Assembly: GCA_019671005.1 (NCBI GenBank)
Contig: CM033752.1
Coordinates: 20,468,969 to 20,532,968, forward strand
Direction of reading: 5' to 3'
Length of the DNA stretch: 64,000 bases
Source of the DNA: Hibiscus mutabilis
Taxonomy: Eukaryota > Streptophyta > Magnoliopsida > Malvales > Malvaceae
The notes under the pieces are model-generated. The model made no database searches. It was given only the letters and a program-made list of their open reading frames with translations, and was not told the origin of the DNA. This document shows positions 56,565 to 64,000 of this stretch, one piece after another (positions within the stretch are counted from its first letter, which is position 1; every line of letters begins with the position of its first letter). Made by a program: the position numbers and the translations under genes.

Positions 56565-57120
56565 TCATATGTGGAAAACATAGAAACCAACAATCGTTAT
56601 AAAATATCCTTGTCTCTATCAAGCGAGATGCATAAGAGGTGATGTAGGAATGGTGAGCGAGGCAAGCAATCTTGCATGCTGTTTCCGCTGTTCCGCTACA
56701 CAGTTCTGATTACATTGGCAAACAATTACAAAAGAAGATCGAGCTATCTATTGCCACTGACAAACTCAAATCAGAAATTTGCTCAAACAATCGCAAAGAT
56801 AGACATAGAACGTGTCATAAAGGCAGAGAAAATGTGCCACAAAGGTAAAGAAGAGCACAACAATATGTACGAAGAATAAAAAATAAAACAAAGAATCTTA
56901 TTAAAACTTGAAAAATAACAAAAAAAAAGGAAAACAACAATGAACATAAGAAAGCAAAGGGGAATATGAGTCACCGATGGTAGACGACTAGCATTAAAGC
57001 TGGTGCTATCGCCGACCAAGCAAACAGAAAAGAAAAGAAAAGAAAAGGTAAGGACATGTGGCTAGGTAGAAAGAAAAGAAAGAGCGACTAGGTTTTTTTT
57101 AATAATGGTAATTGAATTCT
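56565..57120. repeat. Dispersed repeat, copy B (uninterrupted)
   Basis: Contains, in order, GGTGAGCGAGGCAAGCAAT, TTCCGCTACACAGTTCTG, TTGGCAAACAATTACAAA, AACGTGTCATAAAGGCAGAG, GACGACTAGCATTAAAGCTG and GCGACTAGGTTTTTTTT. Copies A and C carry diverged versions in the same order. It gives the pre-insertion state for the 17694 element. The family is unknown to me. Confidence 0.7.
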
Positions 57121-57589
57121 TTAAAATATATGAAATACTTGAAACGGTATCCTTTCATTTTATAAGGTTATTTTAAATATTTAAGTCTAATTAATAATAC
57201 ATTTTGTTCAAGAATTTTAGTTTGTCTTTGTAGAACGATTTCTTTTATACTTCTAGCACAATTTTTTTAGCATTTGACTTTTCTCTACACAGATTCACAT
57301 TTTTTTTTTTGTCATTGATTGTGTTTATGGAAAATAAATTTGAAAGTCTTAATATTGTCGAAGGAGAGGAGGCATGGCAGATCCAACAGGGGTGGGGGGG
57401 GGATCAAGGAGAATTATAGCCTTTACTTTGTTGGGTGCTTTTTGACGGATAGTGTGGTCCGTTTTTCGTCTATGAGGAACATAATGGCAGATATTTGACA
57501 TCTAATATGAGAGATTTATATTATGGGCATTGGTGAAAAGTGAGCTCTTTTCCGCTTTTACTATGAGGTGGATTTAATTCCAGTACTCT
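57121..57589. other. Non-coding interval
   Basis: Includes a 9-G run at 57392-57402. The right end (from about 57480) may belong to the gypsy fragment that follows. Confidence 0.5.
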
Positions 57590-58172
57590 TTATCGCATGT
57601 CTTTAATTAAATTGAAAGAATTGAAAATTTAGTTGTAAAAATTGTTAGATAAAGACTTTATAGAATCCAATATATCTCCTTTGGGATCTCAAATCACGTT
57701 TGTCGAGAAGAAAGATAATTTGATGCAACTGCATTGACTATTGAAAATTGAACAAGTTAACTATTAAGAATATATGTCATCTTCGAGAATTGATGGCTCA
57801 TTTGATCAATTAAAAAGTTCGTTATGTTTTTGAAAATTTGTCTCCACTCTGAATATTATAAGATTAAGGTTAAGGAGTCTGACATCCCAAAAACTGCATT
57901 TAGGATTAATCATGGGCATTACGAGTTCATAGTCATGTCGTTTGAACTCACCAATACATCTGCGGCCTTTTATGGATATGATGAATCTAGTTTCCTAACT
58001 CTACCGCCAATTTTTTGTTTTCATTGACGACATTCTCATATAATCCAAAAATAAGAGTGGTCATGATAAACACCTATGAATTGAAATCCAAATTCTTCAA
58101 GATAAGTGATTCTTTGTTAAGCTCAGCACATGAGAATTTTGGCTATTCGAAGTTAAATTCTTTGGCTATATT
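57590..58172 (+). pseudogene. Ty3/gypsy RT fragment
   Basis: Decayed reverse transcriptase in shifting frames: DFIESNISPLGSQITFVEKK, then a degraded CVDYRQLN block, then YKIKVKESDIPKTAF, HYEFIVMSFELTNTSAAF and FVFIDDILI near 58010-58040 (catalytic DD pair retained). The reading ends at a block equivalent to CEFWLSEVNFLGY, where the copia LTR begins. The family is probably the same as that of 1-6777, but it lies on the opposite strand and is more decayed. Confidence 0.87.
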
Positions 58173-58354
58173 TGTTGTAAATAGTTTCAGTTAGTTACTA
58201 ATTAGTTTAGTTTGTTAACTAATTGGTTAACTGCAGATTAGTTAGTAGTTTCAAATTAGTTAGTAATTCTGCTACTATAAATACATTGTAAATGTTTTCT
58301 ATCTATTAATGCAAAACAAAAGGTATTCTTTTATGTTCTCTCTATGAATTTAAT
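58173..58354 (+). repeat. Copia 5' LTR (second element)
   Basis: Starts TGTTGTAAATAGTTTCAG. Contains TATAAATACATTG (58276, TATA-like) and repeated TTAGTTANTAATTAG units. Ends at TTTAATA before the PBS at 58356 (TGGTATCAGTTG). About 180 bp. Confidence 0.8.
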
Positions 58355-58355
58355 A

Positions 58356-58367
58356 TGGTATCAGTTG
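58356..58367 (+). other. Primer binding site of the second copia element
   Basis: TGGTATCAGTTG. The first nine bases match the initiator tRNA-Met complement. Confidence 0.8.
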
Positions 58368-58479
58368 CGATAAGTCCACATTCTCTTCCTTGAGCTTCTT
58401 GTTTGGGCCTTCCTCTACGCCGTTTTGCCTTTCTTTGCTCATTCCCTTCATTGTTCTGTTTCCAGATTCCTCTTTCTTT

Positions 58480-59400
58480 TTTGGTTTTTTCTGCGTTTCA
58501 TAGAAGTTCAAGAAATCGATTTTACTCACCCTCTTTTTTTGCATCCGTCTAATACACCAGGGAGTCGTCTTGTTTCTCATCAACTCACAGGTGTTGACAA
58601 TTACAGCTTATGGAGTCGTTCAATGTGGATTGCCCTCTTGGTGAAAAACAAGTTAGGGTTCGTCGATAGGATATGCAAGCGAACAAATTATGACGATTCT
58701 CTTCATGCCCAATGAGAACGCTGCAACACGATTGTCTTGTCCTGGATTCTCAACACTGTATCCTCTGATCTCTCGGCTAGGCTCGTCTTCACTTCCAATG
58801 CGGTTGATGCTTGGAAGGATCTTCAAAAACGTTTTAGTAAGATTGATCATTCGTGAATCTTTGTTTTGCATCACGAAATTACAGTTCTCACTCAAGGGAA
58901 GTCCTTGATTTTTGAGTATTTTACGCGATTGAAACTTCTGTGGGATAAGTATGCTGCCCTAGTCACTCTTGCTTCCTACACTTGTGTGAATTCTCAACAG
59001 AACTTGCAACATGTTCTTCAGCAACGCCTTTTTCAATTTCTGATGGGCCTCAATGACACTTATTCTACTCTTTGCAGCCAGATCCTGATCATGAAGTCAT
59101 TTCTCTCTGTCAATCAAACGTATTCTCTCATTGTACAAGAAGAATCACAATGTAGCTATCTCTCTGGTATTTCCCCTATTTTTAAATCTACTGCTATGTA
59201 TTCTTCTGGTGGTTCTTCTAATTCTTCTACTGCTCGTCGTTCTCGATTCTCTGGCACATGTGATTATTGTAAGCTTAAAGGGAACAAACGAGATTAGTGT
59301 TATCGTTTAATTAGATTTCCACAAGATTTCAAGTTCACCAAGCGTAAAGGGGCTCAGGCAGCTTTGATGGTCAATTCTGACTGCAATTCCTTCTGATGGT
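58480..59400 (+). pseudogene. Copia Gag (second element, broken)
   Basis: The open stretch 58425-58715 ends with GSRLVSHQLTGVDNYSLWSR and MWIALLVKNKLGFVD, the N-terminal Gag block. After frame changes 58866-59297 gives EYFTRLKLLWDKYAAL, QQRLFQFLMGLNDTYSTLCS and SVNQTYSLIVQEESQ, typical of the copia UBN2-like Gag. A knuckle remnant CDYCKLKGNKRDXCYRLI lies around 59250-59310, where His and Gly positions have decayed and one stop is present. Confidence 0.86.
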
Positions 59401-59549
59401 GTTTCGTTGGAGTTACCCTCTCCAACTCTTTCAATTTCTTCTTCTGTCCTCACAACAAAGCAGTACAATCAACTTTTGGGGCTTCTGCACAAAGATTCAC
59501 TATCTGAGTCCACTGCCAACTTTGCAGGTATGGTTTCTAGAAAATACCT

Positions 59550-59880
59550 AATTCTGATACTCTTACATGGATTTTGGACACTGAGGCGACTGACCATATG
59601 GTATTTGATCTTCAAAATCTGGTTAATCATGTTTCTTGTGCATCTTCTCATTTTGCCCATCTGTTTAATGGTAAAACTGCTCCTATTTCTCATATTGGCT
59701 CTTTTCCTCTTGACTCTACTCATATACTTCATAATGTTTTGTTTGTTCCTTAGTTCACTCATAATCTTTTTATCTATTTCAAAATTATCTGTTGAACTTC
59801 ATTGTGCAATTATCTTTTATCCTAATTTTTTGTGTTTTTCAGGATCTCTCCATTGGCGTGATGAAGGGGATTGATAGGAA
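59550..59880 (+). pseudogene. Copia protease (second element), active site D-T-E
   Basis: One frame gives WILDTEATDHM at about 59570-59602, the protease active site with Gly replaced by Glu (GGG or GGA to GAG). SHIGSFPLDSTHILHNVLFV follows in the same frame. The altered triplet and the surrounding frame breaks make it inactive. Confidence 0.84.
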
Positions 59881-59926
59881 GTCAGAGGATCTTTATCTTT
59901 TTGAGTCTTCTTGTTCATAGTCTAGT

Positions 59927-61000
59927 TTGCATTCTTTTACCAATTTTACTACATTGTCTTCTGATACCGGTTCTTACTGTAATTCTTCTACCGTTAATAA
60001 AATTGATGTCTGGCATGCTCGTTTGGGACATGCATCTGCTACTACATTACTTAAGTTGCCTTTGTTTTCTACTATAAAACTTGATTATGATTCTATCCAT
60101 GCTTGTACTGTTTGTCCTTTAGCTAAGCAATGTCGTTTACCTTGCTCTGTTAGTCAAACAAGATCTGATAAACCTTTTTATCTTTTTCATTTGGATTTAT
60201 GGGGACCCTATCGTGTGTCAACACATAGTGGTCAGCGTTTTTTCCTTATTATAGTAGATGATCATACTAGAATGTCTTGGGTTTTCTTGATGAAGCTTAA
60301 ATCTGATGCTACTTTCTTCCTTAAAAAATTTCTTCTTATTGTTCAAAGTTAGTTTAACACTACTGTTAAAGTCATCTGTAATGACAATGGCTCAGAGTTT
60401 TTAATTCTGAATGTTCTAGTCTTTTTACTTCCTTGGGCATCATTCATCAATCTTCTTGTGTTCATACACCCCAACAAAATGAGGTTGCTGATAGTAAACA
60501 CATGCACTTATTAGAAGTTGCTTGTGCCTTGCGTTTTCATTCTAATGTTCCTATTAAGTTTTGGGGAGAATGTGTTTTGACTGCTTGCTATCTCATAAAT
60601 AAGCTTCATTCCTCTGTTCTTAATTGGAAATCTCCCCTAGAACTTCTCCTAAACAGGTCACCAAATCTTTCTCATCTTCAAATATTTGGATGTTTATGTT
60701 ATGTTATTCAAACCAACTATAGTGACAAGTTTTCTCTCAAAGCAATCCCATCTATCTTTATGGGTCATTCTTCCTCACAAAAATGTGTATTTTATTCAGT
60801 TTGGTTCTCAAATTTTTTTGTTAATAGGGATGTCCAATTTCATGAAAACCTCTTTCCTTTTCATTTGTCTATTTCTTCTTTTAATTTTTTTCCCCAAATC
60901 AACCCTTCATATCAAATTCTGAGTTTTTGGTTTTATCACCATCTCAAACATCTTTTGCTCCTGCCCATCCATCTATTTTTTCTTCTGATCAATCTTCTAC
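59927..61000 (+). pseudogene. Copia integrase (second element, broken)
   Basis: 59990-60140 encodes VWHARLGHASATTLLKLPLF and CTVCPLAKQCRLP, the zinc-binding HHCC. The core follows: FHLDLWGPYRV (first Asp), FFLIIVDDHTRMSWVF, then CNDNGSEFL (second Asp, near 60380). After a break comes HSSCVHTPQQNEVADSKHMH, where the catalytic Glu (normally VERKH) reads Asp. LEVACALRFHSNVPIKFWGE and LINKLHSSVLNWKSPLELLL continue to about 60700, then a degraded tail. Confidence 0.88.
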
Positions 61001-61379
61001 TGGGCAGTCTCAAACGCAATTCCTTTCTAAAAATTATCCACTTCTTCAGATATTTCTGCTTCATCGAGTAACCATGGTCAATCTACTTCTTTAGTTAACC
61101 CTAGTCAGTCTGCTCCTTTATTTTTAGACCCGATTCTTAGAAGATCATCTCGTATTACTAGAGCTCCACACTGGTTACATGATTATACTGCATCTTGCCA
61201 ATCTTCTTCTTCAGGCCAGTGCTCCACTATTTCTTTAGGCCAGTATTCTATTTCTTTTATTTCTTATTTTCATTTACCTTTTTCAACTCAATCTTTTTTT
61301 CTTCCACTTCTTCTTATATTGAACCTACTGCTTATTCTCAAACCATTAAAATCCTTTATGGGTTGATGTCATGAAATAA

Positions 61380-61890
61380 AAAATCTAGGCTTTAAAATCT
61401 AATAACACTTGGTCTCTTGTCTCTTTGCTTAAAGGAAAGGTACCTATTAGCTGCAAATGGGTTTATCGCATCAAGTTTAAGGCCTCTGGTGATGTTGAGA
61501 GGTATAAGGTTCGCTTAGTGGCTAAGGGATATACTCAAAAGGAAGGGGTGGATTACAGTGATACTTTTTCCCATGTTGCAAAGCTGGTGACAGTGCAGCT
61601 TGTCTTGGCTCTTGCCTCCATGAATGCTTGGCCATTTTTCCAAATGGACGTGTATAATGTCTTTCTTCAAGGTGATCTTCATAAAGATATTTACATGTCC
61701 TTACCTGAGAGATTTTGCAACCAGATGAGCAATGAGTTTGTAAGCTGCAGAAATCTCTCTATGGTTTAAAGCAAGCCTCTAGGCAGTGAAATAAGAAGTT
61801 AACAGATGTCTTATTTTCTGCTAGTTACTTGCAGAGCAAGCATGACTATTCATTGTTTACTAAGAAACAAGGAACAAAATAGTCATACTT
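61380..61890 (+). pseudogene. Copia reverse transcriptase, first half only
   Basis: 61425-61769 reads VPISCKWVYRIKFKASGDVE, LVAKGYTQKEGVDYSDTFSH, then FFQMDVYNVFLQGDL with the first catalytic Asp, and DIYMSLPERF. A KSLYGLKQASRQW-like block and SKHDYSLFTKKQGT follow in other frames. The sequence ends where VYVDD would come next, so the catalytic pair is lost. Plastid DNA is joined here. Confidence 0.88.
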
Positions 61891-62556
61891 GTAATACCCA
61901 AAAATTTGCCAAGTCAGACAAGGGTTATTTAGTACGAATTAATAAAACAACTAAAAATACAACTCATTTTATTTCAACTATAAAAAACTCACTTTCTTCA
62001 CTTTCTAATGTTAGTATTAGAAATAAAAATGAAAAAGCTTTTTGTGACTTATCCTCCTTCTCACAAGCATATGTATTTTATAAATTATCACAAACCCAAG
62101 TTATTAGTTTTTATAAATTCAAATCTATCCTTCAATATAATGGAACATCTCTTTTTCTTAAAAATGAAATAAAAGATTATTTTGAAGAACAGGGAGTATC
62201 TCATTCCAGATTAAGACACCATTATGGGTTAAGACAGAAAATCTTTTGGCATTCTGGAATGAATGAATGGAAAAACTGGTTAAGGAGTCGTTATCAATAC
62301 GATTTATTTCAGAGTAGATGGCTTAGATTAGTACCAGGACAATGGCGAAATAGAGCCAATCGACGCTATCTGGCTCAAAATGAAGATTTAACAAAATGGG
62401 ATTCATATGAAAAAGAAAGATTAATTCATTACGAAAAAAATGATTTTCAAGCGAATTCATTACTGAATCAAGAATATAAACTGAATCAAGAACATAAAAA
62501 ATCAAATTTGAAAAAACACTATGGATATGATTTTTTATCATATAAATCTATTAATT
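61890..62556 (+). pseudogene. ycf1: ycf1 (Tic214) fragment, 5' piece
   Basis: Ycf1/Tic214 is a large protein of the plastid inner-envelope translocon. From about 61890 the reading gives TQKFAKSDKGYLVRINKTTK, FCDLSSFSQAYVFYKLSQTQ, LRQKIFWHSGMNEWKNWLRS, WLRLVPGQWRNRANRRYLAQ and LTKWDSYEKERLIHYEKND, the C-terminal third of Ycf1. The upstream start of the open frame at 61806 lies in copia sequence and is not a genuine start. The piece ends at YDFLSYKSINY, where rpoB begins without a stop. No promoter is expected for nuclear expression. Confidence 0.9.
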
Positions 62557-63195
62557 ATCAGATACAATTTGAAGGATTTTGTGGGTTCATGGATCGGGGC
62601 TTAACAGAAGAACTTTATAAGTTTCCAAAAATTGAAGACACAGATCAAGAAATTGAATTTCAATTATTTGTGGAAACATATCAATTGGTGGAACCGTTGA
62701 TAAAAGAAAGGGATGCAGTATATGAATCACTCACATATTCTTCTGAATTATATGTATCCGCAGGATTTATTTGGAAAACCAGTAAGGATATGCAAGAACA
62801 AACAATTTTTATTGGAAACATTCCTTTAATGAACTCTCTCAGAACTTCTATAGTAAATGGAATATACAGAATTGTGATCAATCAAATATTGCAAAGCCCC
62901 GATATCTATTATCGATCAGAATTGGATCATAACGGAATTTCGGTCTATACTGGTACCATAATATCAGATGGGGGGGAGGTTAGAATTAGAGATTGATAGA
63001 AAATCAAGGATATGGGCTCGTGTAAGTAGGAAACAGAAAATATCTATTCTAGTTCTATCATCAGCTATGGGTTTGAATCTAAGAGAAATTCTAGAGAATG
63101 TTTGCTACCCTGAAATTTTCTTGTCTTTCCTGACCGATAAGGGAAAAAATTGGGTCAAAAGAAAATGCCATTTTGGAGTTTTATCAACAATTTTC
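62557..63195 (+). pseudogene. rpoB: rpoB 5' fragment, two frameshifts
   Basis: RpoB is the beta subunit of plastid-encoded RNA polymerase. From QIQFEGFCGFMDRGLTEELY through FPKIEDTDQEIEFQLFVETY and IYRIVINQILQSPDIYYRSE to VYTGTIISDGG the match is clear, about residues 17-150 of the family. At 62965-62985 a G-rich slip (GATGGGGGGGAGG) shifts the frame, and the protein continues as RLELEIDRKSRIWARVSRKQ to CYPEIFLSFLTDK. A second one-base shift follows near 63140, after which the other frame reads KIGSKENAILEFYQQF. It then stops at the ycf1 junction. Roughly one fifth of rpoB is present. Confidence 0.92.
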
Positions 63196-63650
63196 TATAA
63201 GAGGGACCCGTATTCTTATGGATCACCATTCCAAGTAAATAAGAGGGAAAAGATTTCTTATAATTACAACATGGATAAACGCAAATTTTTTGATACACTT
63301 ACACTGAGGGATATCCCTATCCATAATTATCTAGGAGAAGACGATATCCTAGATGCTATGGGGAAATTTTCGCATAGAAAGTTTTTTAATTGGCGAATTC
63401 TTCATTTTTGTCTTAGAAATAAGGCCGATATTGAGTCCTGGGTCGATACCAGTACCAAGAGTAAGAAAAATATTAAGACTGTGGTTAATAATTATCAAAT
63501 AATTGATAAAATGGACCTTTTTTATTTCACAATTTATCAAGATCAAGAAAGCAACCCATCCAATCAAAAGGGCTTCCTTTTTGATTGGATGGGAATGAAT
63601 GAAGAAATACTAAGTCGTCCTATATCGAATCTGGAGCTTTGGTTCTTTTA
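63196..63650 (+). pseudogene. ycf1: ycf1 (Tic214) fragment, 3' piece
   Basis: YGSPFQVNKREKISYNYNM, KFFNWRILHFCLRNKADIES, NNYQIIDKMDLFYFTIYQDQ and FDWMGMNEEILSRPISNLEL continue Ycf1 almost where the first piece stopped. By memory of the family only about ten bases seem to be missing between YKSINY and YSYGSPFQ. The reading then leaves ycf1 after LELWFF, where the native protein continues PEF. Confidence 0.9.
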
Positions 63651-63930
63651 TCATATAAATCTTCCATTTTTTTGATAGGATAGATTGAAGCAAAATAGTT
63701 ATTAAACGATAACTTTGGTTTACTATAGACATTTACATCCTGTTTTAGCTCGGTGGAAACAAAATGCTTTTCCTAAGGATTTTATCAAATAGAAATAGAG
63801 AACGAAGTAACTAGAAAAATTGTTCTATTCTAATCCCACTCTTCTAGAAGGATCATCTAGAAAGCGAATTGTTTTGAATGCATTTAGACAGAAAAGCTAA
63901 CATAGATGTTATGGGCCAAATTATTATTCT
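63651..63930 (+). other. Plastid-like non-coding piece, unidentified
   Basis: TTAGCTCGGTGGAAACAAAA, AATAGAGAACGAAGTAACTA, TTCTAGAAGGATCATCTAGA and ACATAGATGTTATGGG look like plastid non-coding DNA, possibly from a group II intron such as that of trnG-UCC. That attribution is from memory and weak. No gene ORF. Confidence 0.4.
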
Positions 63931-63939
63931 ATTTCATTT

Positions 63940-64000
63940 TCGTTCCTGCCTTATTTATTTTATTTTATTTTATTTTAATTTTTCCTTATTTTTTGAATTT
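63940..64000. repeat. TTTTA-type simple repeat
   Basis: ATTTTATTTTATTTTATTTT near the window end. Confidence 0.85.

Larger units (their letters stand above)
58173..61890 (+). mobile_element. Ty1/copia retrotransposon, 3' part replaced by plastid DNA
   Basis: The 5' LTR (58173-58354), PBS, gag, protease, integrase and the first half of RT are present in order. The element stops inside RT, after a block reading SKHDYSLFTKKQGTKIVIL, and plastid sequence follows. No second half of RT, RNase H, polypurine tract or 3' LTR is in the window. It inserted into the gypsy RT fragment on its left. Confidence 0.9.
61890..63930 (+). other. Plastid-derived insertion (NUPT), mosaic of ycf1 and rpoB pieces
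   Basis: At least four plastid-like pieces lie in one tract: ycf1, rpoB, ycf1 and a non-coding piece. In the plastome ycf1 and rpoB are far apart, so this is not a simple copy of one plastid region. Two frameshifts and several amino-acid changes are present. The flanking copia DNA places it in the nuclear genome. Transfer through the mitochondrial genome is possible. Confidence 0.88.

Noticed and set aside
61806..62996. 396-residue open frame spanning copia, ycf1 and rpoB as a possible new fusion gene
   Set aside because: The Met and first 25 residues are out-of-frame copia, rpoB breaks at a G-run, and there is no promoter or complete domain. It is open by chance of the junctions.
62968..63675. 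235-residue open frame as a functional plastid-derived gene
   Set aside because: It begins in mid-rpoB, shifts frame, then runs into ycf1. It is a remnant.

Overview
This is a gene-poor stretch of plant nuclear DNA made almost entirely of nested transposable elements. The best guess at the host is Gossypium or a close Malvaceae relative. That rests on the retrotransposon lineages: large TG...CA LTRs of 2.3-3.0 kb, and a long ORF upstream of gag that matches, from memory, the DUF7745-type proteins common in cotton annotations. I found no intact protein-coding host gene, rRNA, canonical tRNA or CRISPR array. Every recognisable coding stretch is retrotransposon or plastid-derived, and all are broken by stops or frameshifts. 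LAYOUT: 1-6777 is the promoter-proximal half of a minus-strand Ty3/gypsy element (integrase, RNase H, RT, protease, zinc knuckle, gag, initiator-Met PBS, 2.8-kb LTR). 7033-7482 is a 450-bp Mutator-type foldback MITE with a perfect 9-bp target duplication. 8514-13404 is a complete but decayed plus-strand Ty1/copia element with both LTRs, PBS and polypurine tract. 13872-16764 is a solo LTR with a perfect 5-bp duplication (CATTG). 17694-45381 is a 27.7-kb nested complex with a perfect outer 5-bp duplication (GTGAC). The outer plus-strand element carries gag and a DUF7745-like ORF but no recognisable pol. Its 3' LTR is split by an inverted relative at 29820-40866, which also has gag only, and by an unrelated solo LTR at 42468-45307 (duplication ACTCC). 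46650-48089 is a hAT-type element (8-bp duplication GATCTAAC) with an internal minisatellite and a second hAT-type MITE nested at 47399-48027. 50412-50962 is another hAT-type MITE (ATATATAC). 51517-54761 is a hAT-like MITE whose first 6 bp are separated from the rest by a 2756-bp solo LTR (AGGGG); that LTR carries two unusual internal repeat arrays. 57590-58172 is a fragment of gypsy RT, interrupted by a second copia element (58173 to about 61890). The copia element is cut off inside its RT and joined to plastid DNA. 61890-63930 is a nuclear plastid-DNA mosaic: ycf1, then rpoB, then ycf1 again, then a further plastid-like non-coding piece. HOW IT FITS TOGETHER: the order of insertions can be read from duplicated target sites. 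A low-copy dispersed repeat (copies near 13.8/16.8 kb, 17.4/45.4 kb and 56.6 kb) was split by the CATTG solo LTR and by the GTGAC element. The latter then received the inverted element and the ACTCC solo LTR in its 3' LTR. Three solo LTRs with intact duplications show active removal by LTR-LTR recombination. The most unusual observations are the ycf1-rpoB-ycf1 mosaic fused to a truncated copia, the exact 42-bp in-frame array at about 27.2-27.8 kb, the GTACCGGTAC palindrome cluster at 52.3-52.7 kb, and conserved LTR promoter and terminal blocks shared by oppositely oriented elements. Boundaries quoted to the base were read from the sequence. Divergence, copy number and family names were not computed or searched.
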